64,000 nucleotides of DNA from G965237725 sp965237725. GTDB lineage: Bacteria; Pseudomonadota; Gammaproteobacteria; Arenicellales; Poriferihabitantaceae. Position numbers and translations under genes: made by a program. Each line of letters begins with the position of its first letter. The first letter of the stretch is position 1. The DNA is taken from contig OZ250151.1 of assembly GCA_965237725.1 (NCBI GenBank), positions 2,170,001-2,234,000 of the forward strand, given 5' to 3'. The notes beneath the pieces are model-generated. The model did not search any database. It had not been told where the DNA came from and saw only the letters and a program-made list of their open reading frames with translations. Below, in pieces: positions 62,675-64,000 of this stretch.

Positions 62675-63142
62675 CTAATCTGAAAATTGACCTGGAAATC
62701 GAATTCTTACATTATGCTTCGTACCATCCCCATCGGGGTCTTTGTTGATCCCATCATCTCCGAAACCGTTAGAGTTCCATGTCCAAACCACTGTGTTCAA
62801 CTCGTCCACTGCCAATCGGGGGGTGTTTAGATGGTCCGTAACTAGAAATAGGGAATTTTTGACGATTGTTTGACCATTATTTTTTAACTTCACCGCATCT
62901 CGCTGAGCTGGTGTCCCGTCTGCCCAGATGTAATCCTGCAGTGCTTTGCCGTTTTTGTACTCGCTAATCAGATTTCCACCCAAATCGTAGAAGTACAAAA
63001 ACGTGTGCGAGATCATGTTACCCAGTTCATCGGGTCCTTTATGTAACACCTTTTTAGTTCGTTGATTTCGAGCATTGAAGGTGTACTCTGACTTCAGTGC
63101 ACCATTTTTGTAGAACCTAATCAATCGGCCAGCATCCCGAGC
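62675..63142 (-). pseudogene. RHS/YD-repeat protein fragment
   Basis: The minus-strand frame encodes about 155 residues of RHS core: AGRLIRFYKNGALKSEYTFN, SHTFLYFYDLGGNLISEY, SLFLVTDHLNTPRLAVDE and the late FPGQFSD. Complete RHS proteins are several times larger, and both ends are cut: the upstream part joins an SDR fragment in the opposite direction, and the 3' end terminates at a family C repeat. It is a gene remnant. Confidence 0.8.
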
Positions 63143-63526
63143 ATGATTAAACAAGGCGGTGGAGCCATTGTTAATGTTGCATCAACCTGGGGCCTTGTTG
63201 GTGCAGAAAGATCTGCGGCTTATTGCGCTTCAAAAGGCGCAATTGTGCAATTGACCCAAGCTGTGGCGAAGGATCACGCTGGGGGCAATATCAGGGTAAA
63301 CGCAGTGTGCCCGGGCAGCGTCGATACACCTATGCTCAAATCCGAGGCCGAGCAATTTAGCATTACCGTAGATGAAGCTCGAACAATGTGGGCGGCTGAC
63401 TCGCCGAATAACAAAATCGCTACTGCTGAAGATGTTGCGCAGTCAGTTTTATTTTTGGCTTCAGATAGCGCGAGTCATATACGGGGTATTGTACTGCCGG
63501 TAGAGGGCGGCGTAACGACGTACTAA
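63137..63526 (+). pseudogene. Short-chain dehydrogenase, C-terminal half
   Basis: About 127 residues: GGGAIVNVASTWGLVG, the active-site YCASKGA (Tyr-x-x-x-Lys), DHAGGNIRVNAVCPGSVDTPM and the final GIVLPVEGGVTTY. The N-terminal Rossmann nucleotide-binding half (TGxxxGxG) is absent. Its start touches the RHS fragment at 63137-63154, so the two truncated genes meet at a deletion or insertion junction. It is probably not functional. Confidence 0.75.
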
Positions 63527-63594
63527 ACTAACATTTAGGTGTTGAATATCACAAGAATACGGAATCCATAATCAAAACACCTGCCCTATCAAAT

Positions 63595-64000
63595 TCAATC
63601 CTCCAGTTCTGACAGTGCATCCGATGCCTTTTCATATCCCTGATTCGCAGCCTTCCTATACCATTCTTTTGACTCATCTTCCCGACCTGGTTTACCCATT
63701 AAGTAGCGCCCAAGATAGTATTGCGCTGAAGCCTTGCCACTCTCTGCTTGTTGCCGCCAGTGAGCGACAAACGCAGACAACCGGATATTCGATCGTGTTG
63801 AATTTTCAAGCGACCCGTCAAAAATCATTTCTTCCACAAGGTTAAATGCGTCTTGATCGCCTAATTTTGCTGCGAAAATCGCCCAGTAAGCTGCTTGTTC
63901 GTTGTCCTTATCAACACCGTCTTCCCCAAATCTATAATTTTGCGCCAGGTTATAAGCCGCGGTTTCGTCAGCACCCAATTTTATCGCGTGTCTGTACCAA
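63595..64000 (-). CDS. Sel1-repeat protein, 5' part outside the window
   Basis: The minus-strand frame continues beyond the right edge; upstream of an internal ATG it reads WYRHAIKLGADETAAYNLA. Sel1-like helix pairs are visible at ETAAYNLAQNYRFGEDGVDKD, ASAQYYLGRYLMGKPGRED and WYRKAANQGYEKASDAL. Such repeats mediate protein-protein interaction. The product ends with SELED at the stop. A signal peptide would lie outside the window. Confidence 0.85.
   Translation of the reverse strand, partial: WYRHAIKLGADETAAYNLAQNYRFGEDGVDKDNEQAAYWAIFAAKLGDQDAFNLVEEMIFDGSLENSTRSNIRLSAFVAHWRQQAESGKASAQYYLGRYLMGKPGREDESKEWYRKAANQGYEKASDALSELED

Overview
The window reads as chromosomal DNA of a gammaproteobacterium, probably marine or host-associated. 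I infer this from a CpxP/CpxR/CpxA-type envelope stress locus, a PpnN-type nucleosidase, DUF4404 and DUF5062-like small proteins, many LysR regulators, a ProXVW-type betaine transporter and moderate AT-richness by eye. No rRNA, tRNA, CRISPR array, prophage or complete insertion sequence was recognised. Most genes look intact, but several stretches hold gene remnants embedded in short dispersed repeats.

Layout. 0-5.3 kb: two VOC-fold proteins, an amidase, an AraC-type regulator and a secreted protein with an unusual leader. 5.5-16.6 kb: a catabolic island with a D-aminoacylase-like amidohydrolase, a Rieske oxygenase, a LysR regulator, a creatinase/ectoine-hydrolase-like M24 protein, an amidase and a betaine-type ABC transporter with a double-length permease. 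Together these suggest uptake and stepwise breakdown of a quaternary amine or an amide conjugate. 16.7-19.2 kb: a methyltransferase/ATP-grasp pair bracketed by inverted repeats, next to an IS110-type transposase remnant. 19.4-25.3 kb: LysR regulators next to a URO-D-fold protein and next to an alpha/beta hydrolase, a PPOX-like protein and a DUF1348 protein.

25.7-29.5 kb: two very small proteins with the unusual leader, a phosphoribosyltransferase fused to a PQQ-type beta-propeller, and a prolyl-4-hydroxylase-like oxygenase. 30-36 kb: a DUF2846-like protein, an AhpD-like protein, a PhoD-like phosphatase and a 1066-residue FG-GAP protein with an HEXXH site. 36.4-48.8 kb: a glycan locus with five putative glycosyltransferases, four sulfotransferases, a deacetylase-like protein, a GDSL hydrolase and a JmjC oxygenase, followed by another small leader protein at 49 kb.

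49.6-52.3 kb: the Cpx-like system. 52.6-58.1 kb: a metallo-beta-lactamase-fold protein with a SnoaL remnant at its end, an amine oxidase, a lipoprotein, PpnN and a DUF4404 protein. 58.3-60.5 kb: a tight phyH-licD-licC-like operon, probably for phosphocholine-type decoration. 60.7-64 kb: remnants of GMC oxidoreductase, RHS and SDR genes among repeats, two small or unknown proteins, and a Sel1-repeat gene running off the end.

The most interesting signal is a family of four unlinked secreted proteins at 4.6, 25.7, 28.1 and 49.0 kb. They share a twin-arginine leader ending in an ungapped 15-residue motif, W-x-[KT]-P-[LV]-[VIL]-x-[ST]-[VA]-[VIL]-[LI]-P-x-H-A. Two of the four are immediate neighbours of 2-oxoglutarate oxygenases, and three are little more than the leader plus a short, usually acidic tail.
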